From the NCBI GenBank assembly GCA_963842155.1, contig CAWJFP010000038.1, positions 1 to 64,000 of the forward strand: DNA of 64,000 nucleotides. The letters run 5' to 3'. The notes beneath the pieces are model-generated. The model had not been told where the DNA came from and ran no database searches. It was given only the letters and a program-made list of their open reading frames with translations. Below are positions 53,998 through 63,649 of this stretch, in pieces. Within the stretch, counting starts at the first letter, position 1. Every line of letters begins with the position of its first letter. This DNA is from CAWJFP01 sp963842155. Its GTDB lineage: Bacteria > Pseudomonadota > Alphaproteobacteria > JACZXZ01. Made by a program: the position numbers and the translations under genes.

Positions 53998-54077
53998 ATC
54001 CCGGCAGCGCGTTCGCTTCGATTGCGGCGCGCCCTTCGCGCCGCGCGCCCGAATCGAGAATTGGAAGGATATCGGCC

Positions 54078-55286
54078 ATGACCGGCATCAACGCCTTGTT
54101 CATTCCCGGGCCAACCAATGTGCCCCATCGCATCCGCCAAGCGATCGACCGCCCGATGGAGGATCAGCGGGCGCCCGACCTGCCGGCCTTCACGCTGCCG
54201 CTCTTCGAGGATTTGAAGCGCGTCTTCAAGAGCCGCAACGGCCAAGTCTTCATCTTTCCCTCCTCCGGCACCGGCGGCTGGGAAGCGGCGATGACCAACA
54301 CCCTCTCGCCCGGCGACAAGGTGCTCGCCGCGCGCTTCGGGCAGTTCTCGCATCTCTGGATCGATCTCTGCCAGCGCCATGGGCTCAAGGTCGACATCGT
54401 CGACGTCGAGTGGGGCGAGGGCGTGCCGGCGGAGATTTTCGCCGAGCGGCTCCGCGCCGACAAGGCGCACGAGATCAAGGCCGTGCTGGTCTGCCATAAC
54501 GAGACGGCGACCGGGGTGACCTCGGACGTGGCGGCCGTGCGCCGCGCCCTCGATTCCTGCCGTCATCCGGCGCTGCTCTATGTCGACGGCGTGAGCTCGA
54601 TCGCCAGCATCGATTTCCGCATGGACGAGTGGGGCGTCGACGTCGCCGTCTCGGGCTCGCAGAAGGGCTTCATGCTGCCCGCGGGCCTCGCCATCCTCTG
54701 CGTGAGCCCCAAGGCGCTCGAGGCCTATCTGCGCGCGCGCTGCCCGCGCTGCTATTTCGACTTCGGCGATATGCTCAAGACCAACCGCGACGGCTATTTC
54801 CCCTATACGCCCCCCACCTCGATGCTGCGCGGCTTGCGCGAATCGGTCGACATGCTGCTGGGCGAGGGGCTCGACAACGTCTTTGCCCGCCATCACCGCT
54901 TCGCCGAGGGCGTGCGCCAGGCGGTCTTCGGCTGGAAGCTCGAGCTCTGCGCCAAGGCGCCGCGCTGGTATTCCAACACGGTGAGCGCGATCCGCGTGCC
55001 GGAGGGTCACGACGCGAACGAGGTGATCAAGCGCGCCTACAGCCGCTACGGCCTCTCGCTCGGCGCGGGCCTCTCCAAGGTCGCCGGCAAGGTCTTCCGC
55101 ATCGGCCATATCGGCGATCTCAACGAGACGATGCTGCTCGGCGCCCTCGCCGGCGCGGAGATGGCGATGCGCGATGTCGGCATCAGGATCGAGCCCGGCA
55201 GCGGCGTCGCCGCGGCGGAGGAATATTACCGGGGCGCCGAGACCGCGACGAAAGGCCGCGCGGCGCAGGCCCTCGCCGCGGTGTGA
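54078..55286 (+). CDS. sgaA: Serine-glyoxylate aminotransferase
   Basis: 402 aa. PLP enzyme of the serine cycle making hydroxypyruvate and glycine from serine and glyoxylate. Signatures: LFIPGPTNVPHRIRQA, FIFPSSGTGGWEAAMTNTL, VCHNETATGVTSDV, LLYVDGVSSIASIDFRMDEWGVDVAVSGSQKGFMLPAG with the PLP lysine in SQKG. C-terminus EEYYRGAETATKGRAAQAL. Gene order with mtkAB, glyA and ppc makes the serine-cycle role secure. Confidence 0.95.
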   Translation: MTGINALFIPGPTNVPHRIRQAIDRPMEDQRAPDLPAFTLPLFEDLKRVFKSRNGQVFIFPSSGTGGWEAAMTNTLSPGDKVLAARFGQFSHLWIDLCQRHGLKVDIVDVEWGEGVPAEIFAERLRADKAHEIKAVLVCHNETATGVTSDVAAVRRALDSCRHPALLYVDGVSSIASIDFRMDEWGVDVAVSGSQKGFMLPAGLAILCVSPKALEAYLRARCPRCYFDFGDMLKTNRDGYFPYTPPTSMLRGLRESVDMLLGEGLDNVFARHHRFAEGVRQAVFGWKLELCAKAPRWYSNTVSAIRVPEGHDANEVIKRAYSRYGLSLGAGLSKVAGKVFRIGHIGDLNETMLLGALAGAEMAMRDVGIRIEPGSGVAAAEEYYRGAETATKGRAAQALAAV

Positions 55287-55347
55287 GATCGCGGCCGCTA
55301 TCGTCTTAAGCCGGCAAATCGCTCGCGCGAGCGGTCAAGGGGACGCG

Positions 55348-56541
55348 GTGGAGATTCACGAATACCAGGCCAAGGAATTGCTGTCGCATTTCGGCGTGCC
55401 GATCCCGCGCGGCGGCCTCGCCTATAGCCCGGAGCAGGCGGCTTACCGGGCGCGCGAGATCGGCGGCAAGCGCTGGGTCGTCAAGTCGCAAATCCATTCC
55501 GGCGCGCGCGGCAAGGCCGGCGGCATCCGGCTCTGCGACAGCGAGGACGCGGTCGAGGAGGCGGCGAACGCCCTGCTCGGCCGCCGCCTCGTGACGCAGC
55601 AGAGCGGCCCGCGCGGCAAGCTCGTCTACCGCCTCTATATCGAATCCGCCGTGCCCATCGCTCGCGAGCTCTATCTCGGCCTCGTGCTCGACCGCAAATC
55701 CGAGCGCGTCATGGTGGTCGCCTCCGCCAAGGGCGGCATGGAGATCGAGGACATCGCGCGGCAGGAGCCGGCCTCGATCCTGCGCGCCAGCATCGAGCCC
55801 GCGGTCGGCATGCAGGCCTTCCAGGCGCGCGAGATCGCCTTCGGGCTCGGCCTCGGGCCGGGCCAGCTCTCGCAGGCGGTCAGCACCATCCTGGGTTGCT
55901 ACCGCGCCTTCCAGGAGCTGGACGCCACGATGGTGGAGATCAACCCGCTCGCCATCAACGACAAGGGCGAGCTGCTCGCCCTCGACGTCAAGATGACCTT
56001 CGACGACAACGCGCTCTTCCGCCGTCCCGCCATCTCCGAGCTGCGCGACAAATCGCAGGAAGACCCGCGCGAGACCAAGGCATCCGACCGCGGCCTCAAC
56101 TATATCGGGCTCGACGGCAATATCGGCTGCATCGTCAACGGCGCCGGCCTCGCCATGGCGACGATGGACATCGTCAAGCATGCGGGCGGCGAGCCCGCGA
56201 ATTTCCTCGATATCGGCGGCGGCGCCACGCCCGAGCGCGTCGCCAAGGCCTTCCGGCTGGTGGTCTCCGATCCCAAGGTGGAGGCCATCCTGGTCAACAT
56301 CTTCGCCGGCATCAACCGTTGCGACTGGGTCGCCGCCGGCATCGTCCAGGCGCTCGAGCGCGATCCCGTCGATCTGCCGCTCGTCGTTCGCCTCGCCGGC
56401 ACGCATGTCGAGGAGGGGCGCAAGATCCTCACGCGCAGCGGCCTCCCCATCATCCGTGCCGGCACGCTTTCCGAGGCGGCCGAGCGGGTAGTGGCGGCGT
56501 GGAAGCGCGACCGCGGCGTCAAGCAGGTGGCGCGCCGATGA
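55348..56541 (+). CDS. mtkA: Malate-CoA ligase (malate thiokinase) beta subunit
   Basis: 397 aa from GTG 55348 (MEIHEYQAKELLSHFGVPIPRG), GGGGA upstream. ATP-grasp subunit, SucC-like: KSQIHSGARGKAGGIRLC, VEINPLAINDKGELLALDVKMTFDDNALFR, NGAGLAMATMDIVKHAGGEPANFLDIGGGA. SucC and MtkA are close relatives; the serine-cycle neighbours decide in favour of malate. Overlaps mtkB by ATGA. Confidence 0.9.
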   Translation: MEIHEYQAKELLSHFGVPIPRGGLAYSPEQAAYRAREIGGKRWVVKSQIHSGARGKAGGIRLCDSEDAVEEAANALLGRRLVTQQSGPRGKLVYRLYIESAVPIARELYLGLVLDRKSERVMVVASAKGGMEIEDIARQEPASILRASIEPAVGMQAFQAREIAFGLGLGPGQLSQAVSTILGCYRAFQELDATMVEINPLAINDKGELLALDVKMTFDDNALFRRPAISELRDKSQEDPRETKASDRGLNYIGLDGNIGCIVNGAGLAMATMDIVKHAGGEPANFLDIGGGATPERVAKAFRLVVSDPKVEAILVNIFAGINRCDWVAAGIVQALERDPVDLPLVVRLAGTHVEEGRKILTRSGLPIIRAGTLSEAAERVVAAWKRDRGVKQVARR

Positions 56542-57440
56542 GCGTCCTTCTCGATCGCGGCACGCCGGTGCTGATGCAAGGCATCACTGGCAAGATCGGC
56601 GGTTTCCATGCCCAGGAGATGCTGGCCTACGGCACCAACCTCGTCGGCGGCGTGGTGCCGGGCAAGGGCGGCGGCAGCGCCCTCGGCCTCCCCGTCTTCG
56701 ACACGGTGCGCGAGGCGGTACGCGCGACCGAGGCGGCGGCGAGCATCATTTTCGTACCGCCGCCCTTCGCCGCCGATTCGATCATGGAGGCGGCCGACGC
56801 CGGCATCAGGCTCTGCGTCGTCATCACCGATGGCATCCCGGCCCAGGACATGATCCGGGTGAAACGCTACATGCGCCGCTACAAGCAGGAGCAGCGCATG
56901 CGCCTCATCGGCCCCAACGGCGCCGGCGTGATCAGCCCCGGCAAGGCGCTGCTCGGCATCATGCCCGGCCATATCTATCTGCCCGGCCCGGTCGGCGTGG
57001 TCAGCCGTTCCGGCACCTTGAGCTACGAGGCCGCCTCGCAGATGAAGGAGCTCGGCATCGGCGTCTCGACCAGCGTCGGCATCGGCGGCGATCCGATCAA
57101 CGGCAGCTCCTTCAAGGATATCCTCGAGCTCTTCGAGGCGGACGACGAGACCACGGCGGTCATCATGCTCGGCGAGATCGGCGGCCCGCAGGAAGCCGAG
57201 GCCGCGGAGTTCGTGCGCGACCATATGACGAAGCCGGTCGCGGCCTATATCGCCGGCGTGACCGCGCCCAGGGGACGCCGCATGGGACATGCCGGCGCGA
57301 TCATCTCGGCCTTCGGCGAGAGCGCGGACGAGAAGGTCGAGATACTGCGCGACGCCGGCGCCACCATCGTTGCCAACCCGGCCGAGATGGGCTTCGTCAT
57401 GGCCGAGGTCCTGGGCCGGAGCGCGCGCCGCAGCGCCTAG
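56538..57440 (+). CDS. mtkB: Malate-CoA ligase alpha subunit
   Basis: 300 aa from ATG 56538 (MSVLLDRGTPVLMQGITGKIGGFHAQ). CoA-binding SucD-like domain, PNGAGVISPGKALLGIMPGHIY, VGVVSRSGTLSYEAASQ, and the phospho-His in RRMGHAGAIIS. Couples ATP-driven CoA ligation of malate, which malyl-CoA lyase then splits. Hairpin GCGTTTTCAC / GTGGAAACGC follows the stop at 57442. Confidence 0.9.
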   Translation: MSVLLDRGTPVLMQGITGKIGGFHAQEMLAYGTNLVGGVVPGKGGGSALGLPVFDTVREAVRATEAAASIIFVPPPFAADSIMEAADAGIRLCVVITDGIPAQDMIRVKRYMRRYKQEQRMRLIGPNGAGVISPGKALLGIMPGHIYLPGPVGVVSRSGTLSYEAASQMKELGIGVSTSVGIGGDPINGSSFKDILELFEADDETTAVIMLGEIGGPQEAEAAEFVRDHMTKPVAAYIAGVTAPRGRRMGHAGAIISAFGESADEKVEILRDAGATIVANPAEMGFVMAEVLGRSARRSA

Positions 57441-57441
57441 A

Positions 57442-57466
57442 GCGTTTTCACGTCAAGTGGAAACGC
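57442..57466 (+). terminator. Imperfect hairpin after mtkB
   Basis: GCGTTTTCAC - gtcaa - GTGGAAACGC, one mismatch. Could end or attenuate the mtkAB messenger before glyA, or be a repetitive unit. Confidence 0.35.
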
Positions 57467-57563
57467 GAAAAGCCCGCGCGCCGCAACGCCTAGACGAGGG
57501 GGCGCGATGAGTTAGGAGAGCCATCGATCAGGGCGGCCTGACCTACGGTCGCGGGGAGACAGC

Positions 57564-58835
57564 ATGTTCGACATCGAGCGCCGCTTGCAGCAGGTGGACG
57601 CGGAGATCTGGCAGGCGATCTCGGCCGAGAACCAGCGTCAGCAGGATCATATTGAGCTCATCGCCTCGGAGAACTATGTCAGTCCCGCCGTGCTCGAGGC
57701 GCAGGGCTCGCAGCTCACCAACAAATATGCCGAGGGCTATCCCGGCAAGCGCTATTACGGCGGCTGCGAGTTCGTCGATGTGGCGGAGCAGCTCGCCATC
57801 GACCGCGTCAAGGCGCTATTCGGCGCCGACTACGCGAACGTGCAGCCCCATTCCGGCTCGCAGGCCAACCAGGCGGTCTATTTCGCCATGCTCAAGCCGG
57901 GCGACGTCATCCTCGGCATGTCGCTCGCCCATGGCGGCCATCTCACCCACGGCGCAGCGGTCAATCTGAGCGGCAAGCTCTTTCATGCCGTGGCCTACGG
58001 CCTCGATCCCGCGAGCGAGCGCATCGACTATGACGGGCTCGAGCGCCTGGCCAAGGAGCATCGCCCGAAGCTCATCATCGCCGGCGCCTCGGCCTATTCG
58101 CGCATCATCGACTGGCGCCGCTTCCGCGCGATCGCCGACGAGGTCGGCGCCTATCTCATGGTCGACATGGCGCATTACGCCGGCCTCGTCGCGGCGGGGC
58201 TCTATCCGAGCCCGGTCGGCATCGCCGACTTCGTCACCAGCACCACGCACAAGACCCTGCGCGGCCCGCGTGGCGGCTTCGTGCTGGCGAAGGCGGAGCA
58301 CGAGAAGGCGCTCAATTCGATCGTCTTCCCTGGCTTGCAAGGCGGCCCGCTCATGCATGTGATCGCAGCCAAGGCCGTGGCCTTCAAGGAGGCCATGACC
58401 GCCGAGTTCAAGACCTATCAGTCCCAGGTGCTCGCCAACGCGCGCGCCATGGCGGCTACCCTCGCCGCGCGCGGCTTGCGCATCGTCTCGGGCGGTACGG
58501 AGAGCCATATGTTCCTCCTCGACCTGCGCGCCAAGAAGATCACCGGCAAGGACGCGGAGGCGGCGCTCGGGCGCGCCCATATCACGATCAACAAGAACGC
58601 CATCCCGAACGATCCGGAAAAACCCTTCGTGACTTCGGGCCTGCGCTTCGGCTCGCCGGCGATGACAACGCGCGGCTTCGGCGAGAGCGAGGCGGCGGCG
58701 GTCGCCGGCCTCGTGGCCGACGTGCTCGACGATCCGCGCGGCGAGGAGACGATCGCGCGGACGGTCGCGAGCGTGAAGGCGCTCTGCGACGCCTTCCCGG
58801 TCTACGCCTCGGCCCGCATGAGGGCGGCGGAGTAG
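57564..58835 (+). CDS. glyA: Serine hydroxymethyltransferase
   Basis: 423 aa, PLP enzyme interconverting glycine + methylene-THF and serine; in the serine cycle it captures the C1 unit. Signatures: HIELIASENYVSPAVLEAQGSQLTNKYAEGYPGKRYYGGCEFVD, SLAHGGHLTHGA and VTSTTHKTLRGPRGG with the PLP lysine. Full length. Five nt before ppc. Confidence 0.97.
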   Translation: MFDIERRLQQVDAEIWQAISAENQRQQDHIELIASENYVSPAVLEAQGSQLTNKYAEGYPGKRYYGGCEFVDVAEQLAIDRVKALFGADYANVQPHSGSQANQAVYFAMLKPGDVILGMSLAHGGHLTHGAAVNLSGKLFHAVAYGLDPASERIDYDGLERLAKEHRPKLIIAGASAYSRIIDWRRFRAIADEVGAYLMVDMAHYAGLVAAGLYPSPVGIADFVTSTTHKTLRGPRGGFVLAKAEHEKALNSIVFPGLQGGPLMHVIAAKAVAFKEAMTAEFKTYQSQVLANARAMAATLAARGLRIVSGGTESHMFLLDLRAKKITGKDAEAALGRAHITINKNAIPNDPEKPFVTSGLRFGSPAMTTRGFGESEAAAVAGLVADVLDDPRGEETIARTVASVKALCDAFPVYASARMRAAE

Positions 58836-58839
58836 CGCA

Positions 58840-61734
58840 ATGGCGGGCCTCGCCCATATCGACGAGGCAAAATCATTGCGGACGCGGCCGTCCGCCGCGG
58901 AGACGGTCAAGCCTGCGACAGCGGCCGAGCTGCTCGAGCGGCAGCTTCTCCTCCTGGTCATGGGCGAGCGCGAGCTCGCGGCGCAGGATCCTTTCGGAAA
59001 CCCGGTGCTGTCGGTGGCTCTCGCCGTCAATCAGCAACTCGAGCGCGCGGAGTTCTCCGAGGACGAGCTGATCGGCCTGGTGCGGCATCTCACCGCCAAG
59101 GCCTTGGCCGACCGGGCCGAGCGCTTGGCACTTTATGTCGGCGGGGTGGATGAGGACGCCGACGGCGCGGCGCTCACGGCGGTTTTCGAGAGCATGGCGC
59201 GGGGGCCCGGAGGGCGCCGCGCCCGCTTCGAGGAATTTCGCGGCGCCGTCGAGCGGAGCCGCTTCGCCGCGGTGTTCACCGCCCACCCCACCTTCGCGCT
59301 GCCGCGCGTCGTCGGGGAGCTCTTGGCGCGTGCGGCGAGCCTGCGCGATCCGCGCGCGCGTGCGACGCTGCTTGCGCAGGCGGCGGGCGTCTCCCATCGT
59401 CCCGACGAGACGATCGCCCTCGAGGACGAGTTCATCCGCGCGCGCGACGCCATCGATTGCGGGCGCGACGCGCTCGACCGGCTCGCCGGCATCGCGCTCG
59501 ACGTGGCGCGCGCCCATTGGCCGGAGCGCTGGGCCGAGCTGCGGCCGCACCCGGTAGCGCTCGCCTCCTGGGTCGGGCTGGATACGGACGGCCGGGCCGA
59601 CATCGGCTGGTGGGACACCTTGCGCTTGAGCCTCAAATCCAAGCGCAGCCAGCTCGAGCGGCTGGGGCGGCAGATCGCCGAGATCCGCGATCCGTCCGCG
59701 GAGCCCGTCCGCGCGCGCTTGGCCCTGGCGCGCAAGACGGTCGAGCGCCAGCTCCGCGAGGCGCCGCCGCCGGCGCTCCCGCCGAGCGCCGAGGCGGTGC
59801 GGCGCTTCGCCCATGCCGTCGTGGACCAGCGCGAGGCGGCGCTCTCGGAAGCGGCGCCGCTGCTAGCCCTTTTCGACGAGGCGATCGCGGCGGCGGCGGA
59901 CGAGGACGCCAAGCGCGAGCTTGCCATCGCGGCCACCGGCCTTGCCGCCAACGGGCTCGCCATGGCGCGGCCGCATCTGAGACTCAACGCCACGCAAATC
60001 CATAATGCGCTGCGCCGCGTCGTCGGACTTGACGCCGCGCCGGCCGATCCGGTCCATCGCCGCTCGCACCTGACCGCGATTAACGCGCTGCTCGAGGCGG
60101 TCGAGCCGGTGCCGGTCGATTTCGGCTCGCTGATGGTCGAATCGACCTCGGCCGCGCGGCAGATGATGCTGCTCGCGCAGCTCTTGAAGCATATCGACGG
60201 CTCGGCGCCGGTGCGCTTCCTCATCGCCGAGACGGAGACGGGCTATACCTTGCTCGCAGCGCTCTGGCTCGCGCGGCGTTACGGGGTCGACGAGATGGTC
60301 GAGATCACGCCGCTGTTCGAGACCGCGCAGGCGCTCGAGCAGGGGACGCGCGTGCTCGAGGACGCGCTGCGCAGTGCCCATTTCCGCAATTACGTGCGCC
60401 GGCTCGGCCGCATCGCCGTCCAGTTCGGCTATTCCGATTCGGGGCGCTATATCGGCCAGCTCGCGGCAAGCTTCTGGATCGAGCGGCTTCGCCTCAAGCT
60501 GGCCGAGCTTTTGCACCGGCATGGGCTCGAGGATATCGAGGTCGTCCTCTTCGACACCCATGGCGAGTCGATGGGACGCGGCGGTCACCCGAAGAGCCTG
60601 GGCGACCGTCTCGCCTATCTGGCGCCGCCCGCGAGCGAGGAAAAGCTCGCCTCGGCCGGCTTGCGCCTGCGCCATGAGAGCAGCTTCCAGGGCGGCGACG
60701 GCTATCTCCTCTTCGGCACGCCCGAGCTCGCCTTCGCCAGCGTGGCGCGGATCGCCGAGCATGTCTTCGCTCAGGCCCCCGCCGCGTCCGATCCGATCTA
60801 TGGCGAGCCCGACTACACGGCCGAGTTCTTCGCCGCCATCCGCGACGAGATGACACAGCTTGTCGAGGATCCGGGCTATGCCTCGCTCCTCGGCACCTTC
60901 GGGCCCAATCTGCTCGACCAGACGGGCTCGCGTCCGCCGGCGCGCGAGATCGAGGGGCGCGAGGGGCCGCCCACCATCACCCATCCGCGCCAGCTCCGCG
61001 CCATCCCCAACAACGCCATCCTGCAGCAGCTCGGCTGGCTCGCGAATTCGCTTCACGGGCTGGGCCGCGCGGTCGCCCATGCGCCGGAGCTGTTCGCGCA
61101 GCTGCGCTTGCGCTCCGAGCGCTTCAGGCGGGCGCTCGAGCTGGCCGAAGGGGCCGCGGCGATGAGCGATCTCGACGTGCTGCGCGCCTATATCGATACG
61201 CTCGATCCGGAGAGCTGGCTCGACCGCGCCCGCCGCGCCGAAGGCGGCGGGCGGCGCCGGGAGCTCACTGCCATCGCGACGGCGCTCGACCAGCTCGATC
61301 TCGCGCCGCGCCTGCGCCGGCTCTTCCTACGCTTCGGGCGCGATTGGCTGCAGCTCAACTCGGTCATGAAGCCGCCGGCCATGGCGCCGCGCCTGGTGCT
61401 GCTCCACGCGCTGCGCCTGGCCGCGATCCACCGCATCTGGATCCTCGCGGCGGACATACCGGATTTCAGCCCGCGCTACGCCATGACGCGCGACGCGCTG
61501 TTCCAGCGCCTGCTGCGGCTCGACGTGCCGGCCTGCCTGTCGCTGCTTGACGAGATTTTCCCGGTGACGGCCGATCCGGCGGCCGACCTCGATTTCGCCG
61601 AGCCCGCGGGCCCGCGCCAGGCCCATACCTACGAGGCGGAGCATCGCCGGCTCTTCGAGCCGATCGCGCGGCTCTTCTCGGCGGTGCGCGAGGTCAGCGC
61701 CGCGATCAGTCACGAGATCGGCGCGATGGGGTAG
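58840..61734 (+). CDS. ppc: Phosphoenolpyruvate carboxylase
   Basis: 964 aa, ATG 58840. Carboxylates PEP to oxaloacetate, the carbon-fixing step of the serine cycle. FTAHPTFALPR (His of the carboxylation site region), RFLIAETETGYTLLAALWLARRYG, GYSDSGRYIG-type FGYSDSGRYIGQLAA, GRGGHPKSLGDR and FQGGDGYLLF. Shorter in some blocks than E. coli Ppc, as in other alphaproteobacterial serine-cycle type enzymes. Last gene of the run. Confidence 0.9.
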   Translation: MAGLAHIDEAKSLRTRPSAAETVKPATAAELLERQLLLLVMGERELAAQDPFGNPVLSVALAVNQQLERAEFSEDELIGLVRHLTAKALADRAERLALYVGGVDEDADGAALTAVFESMARGPGGRRARFEEFRGAVERSRFAAVFTAHPTFALPRVVGELLARAASLRDPRARATLLAQAAGVSHRPDETIALEDEFIRARDAIDCGRDALDRLAGIALDVARAHWPERWAELRPHPVALASWVGLDTDGRADIGWWDTLRLSLKSKRSQLERLGRQIAEIRDPSAEPVRARLALARKTVERQLREAPPPALPPSAEAVRRFAHAVVDQREAALSEAAPLLALFDEAIAAAADEDAKRELAIAATGLAANGLAMARPHLRLNATQIHNALRRVVGLDAAPADPVHRRSHLTAINALLEAVEPVPVDFGSLMVESTSAARQMMLLAQLLKHIDGSAPVRFLIAETETGYTLLAALWLARRYGVDEMVEITPLFETAQALEQGTRVLEDALRSAHFRNYVRRLGRIAVQFGYSDSGRYIGQLAASFWIERLRLKLAELLHRHGLEDIEVVLFDTHGESMGRGGHPKSLGDRLAYLAPPASEEKLASAGLRLRHESSFQGGDGYLLFGTPELAFASVARIAEHVFAQAPAASDPIYGEPDYTAEFFAAIRDEMTQLVEDPGYASLLGTFGPNLLDQTGSRPPAREIEGREGPPTITHPRQLRAIPNNAILQQLGWLANSLHGLGRAVAHAPELFAQLRLRSERFRRALELAEGAAAMSDLDVLRAYIDTLDPESWLDRARRAEGGGRRRELTAIATALDQLDLAPRLRRLFLRFGRDWLQLNSVMKPPAMAPRLVLLHALRLAAIHRIWILAADIPDFSPRYAMTRDALFQRLLRLDVPACLSLLDEIFPVTADPAADLDFAEPAGPRQAHTYEAEHRRLFEPIARLFSAVREVSAAISHEIGAMG

Positions 61735-61738
61735 AGGC

Positions 61739-63187
61739 TCAGGCGGCCGTGCCGCCCACGGTGAGGCCGTTGACGAGGATGGTCGGCAAGCCGACGCCGA
61801 CGGGCACCGCCTGGCCGTCCTTGCCGCAGGTGCCGATGCCGGAATCGATGCGCATGTCGTTGCCGATCATGGCGACCTTGGTGAGCACGTCCGGGCCGTT
61901 GCCGATGAGCGTGGCGCCCTTGACCGCGGGGCCGACCTTGCCGTCCTCGATGAGATAGGCTTCCGAGGTCGAGAAGACGAACTTGCCCGAGGTGATGTCC
62001 ACCTGGCCGCCGCCGAAATTCACCGCATAAAGCCCGCGCTTGACCGAACGGAGGATCTCTTGCGGATCGCTCGGGCCGGCCAGCATGAAGGTATTGGTCA
62101 TGCGCGGCATGGGGTGATGGGCGAAGCTCTGGCGCCTGCCGTTTCCGGTCGGGCGCACGCCCATCAGCCGCGCGTTCTGGCGGTCCTGCATGAAGCCCTT
62201 GAGCACGCCGTCCTCGATCAGCACCGTGCGCTGGCTCGGCGTGCCCTCGTCGTCGATGGTGAGCGAGCCGCGCCGGTCCTGGAGCGTGCCGTCGTCCACT
62301 ACTGTGACGCCGGGGACGGCGATGCGTTGGCCCAGAAGCCCGGCGAAGGCCGAGGTCTGCTTGCGGTTGAAGTCGCCCTCGAGCCCGTGGCCGATCGCCT
62401 CGTGCAGCAGCACGCCGGGCCAGCCCGGGCCGAGCACGACAGGCATCTCGCCCGCGGGCGCGGGGCGCGAATCGAGATTGACCAGCGCCTGGCGCAGCGC
62501 CTCGTCCACTTGAGCGCGCCAGTTGGCCGGATCGATCAGCTCGGCATAGCCGCGCCGTCCGCCGCGCCCGTCCGAGCCGGTCTCGAGCCGCTCGCCCTCG
62601 CCCACCATGATGCTGACGTTGAGCCGCACCAGGGGACGCAAGTCTGACATATGATGGCCGCCCGCGCGCATGATGCTGACCGCCTGCCATTCGCCCGAAA
62701 GCGACGCCATGACCTGGCGTACGCGCGGGTCCTTGGCCCGCGCATAGGCGTCGATCTCGGCGAGCAGCGCCACCTTGCGCTCGAAGGCGAGGGCGGGAAG
62801 GGGATTGGCGTCGCTATAGAGATGACGGTTGGTGCCTTGCGGCGGCTCTGCATGGGTGCCGCCATGGCCCGCGCGCACGGCCTTGACCGTCGCGGCGGCG
62901 CGCTTGACCGCCTCCTCGCTGAGCTCCGAAGCATGGGCATAGCCCACGGCCTCGCCGGCCACCGCGCGCAGACCGAAGCCCTGGCTCGTGTCGAAGGCGG
63001 CGCTCTTCAGCTTGCCGTCGTCGAGCGAGAGCGCTTCCGATTGGCGATATTCCAGGAACAGCTCGCCGTCGTCGGCGTCGCCGAGCGCATCGTCGACGAT
63101 CGCCTGCAGCCGCCTCGGATCGAGACCGGCGCGGTCGAAGAACAGCTCCTCGGCGGCTTTGGGCTCGGTGGATTTGGATTTCGCCAT
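61739..63187 (-). CDS. tldD: Metalloprotease TldD
   Basis: 482 aa from ATG 63187 (MAKSKSTEPKAAEELFFD). Catalytic zinc motif HEAIGHGLEGD (HExxxH), GVTVVDDGTLQDRRGSLTIDDEG, and the C-terminal GGGQVDITSGKFVFSTSEAYLIEDGKVG. Partner subunit TldE is at 46013-47356. Convergent with ppc with only 4 nt between stops. Confidence 0.95.
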   Translation of the reverse strand: MAKSKSTEPKAAEELFFDRAGLDPRRLQAIVDDALGDADDGELFLEYRQSEALSLDDGKLKSAAFDTSQGFGLRAVAGEAVGYAHASELSEEAVKRAAATVKAVRAGHGGTHAEPPQGTNRHLYSDANPLPALAFERKVALLAEIDAYARAKDPRVRQVMASLSGEWQAVSIMRAGGHHMSDLRPLVRLNVSIMVGEGERLETGSDGRGGRRGYAELIDPANWRAQVDEALRQALVNLDSRPAPAGEMPVVLGPGWPGVLLHEAIGHGLEGDFNRKQTSAFAGLLGQRIAVPGVTVVDDGTLQDRRGSLTIDDEGTPSQRTVLIEDGVLKGFMQDRQNARLMGVRPTGNGRRQSFAHHPMPRMTNTFMLAGPSDPQEILRSVKRGLYAVNFGGGQVDITSGKFVFSTSEAYLIEDGKVGPAVKGATLIGNGPDVLTKVAMIGNDMRIDSGIGTCGKDGQAVPVGVGLPTILVNGLTVGGTAA

Positions 63188-63649
63188 GGCTTGCCCTCGG
63201 TGGTTTTCGTTGCCTTCGCGCCCACGCGCCGCCTTCGCCTCATGAGGCTGAGAAGGATATATGGCGTCGCGGGGCTCGCATGTCACGTCGCGCGTTATCG
63301 GCCGACGCTGCGCCGACGTCGGGACGCAAGACGTGCGATCCGTAATCATTGTTCGAAGCCCTTGAAGCGGCTCGAAATTCATGCGACATATCGTCGCATA
63401 AATGAGTTGCGGCGCGGAAACGCCAGGCATTTCGCAGCGTAAGCCGCCGCTCGCGAGGACGGGCTCGAAGCCGCGGAGGCGGACCGCCGCCCGCGCTCCC
63501 GTTGTTCACGATGGCGCGGCTATTGTATTGTCCCGGCGCTTGGGGATACGCCCATGTCGGGGCGAGGCGCGCGAGGCCGAGGACGACGCTGGGCGGCGCG
63601 CCACACGCTTCGCCGATCCGACTTCCGTTAAAATCGGGGCGAGGACAGG
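63188..63649. other. Intergenic region upstream of coxB
   Basis: No gene seen in 462 bp. It must hold the divergent promoters of tldD and the cytochrome oxidase operon; I could not place reliable -35/-10 elements. Confidence 0.4.

Noticed and set aside
55348..57440. Succinyl-CoA synthetase (sucCD)
   Set aside because: Sequence alone allows it, but the order sgaA-mtkA-mtkB-glyA-ppc is that of the serine cycle, where malate thiokinase is expected.
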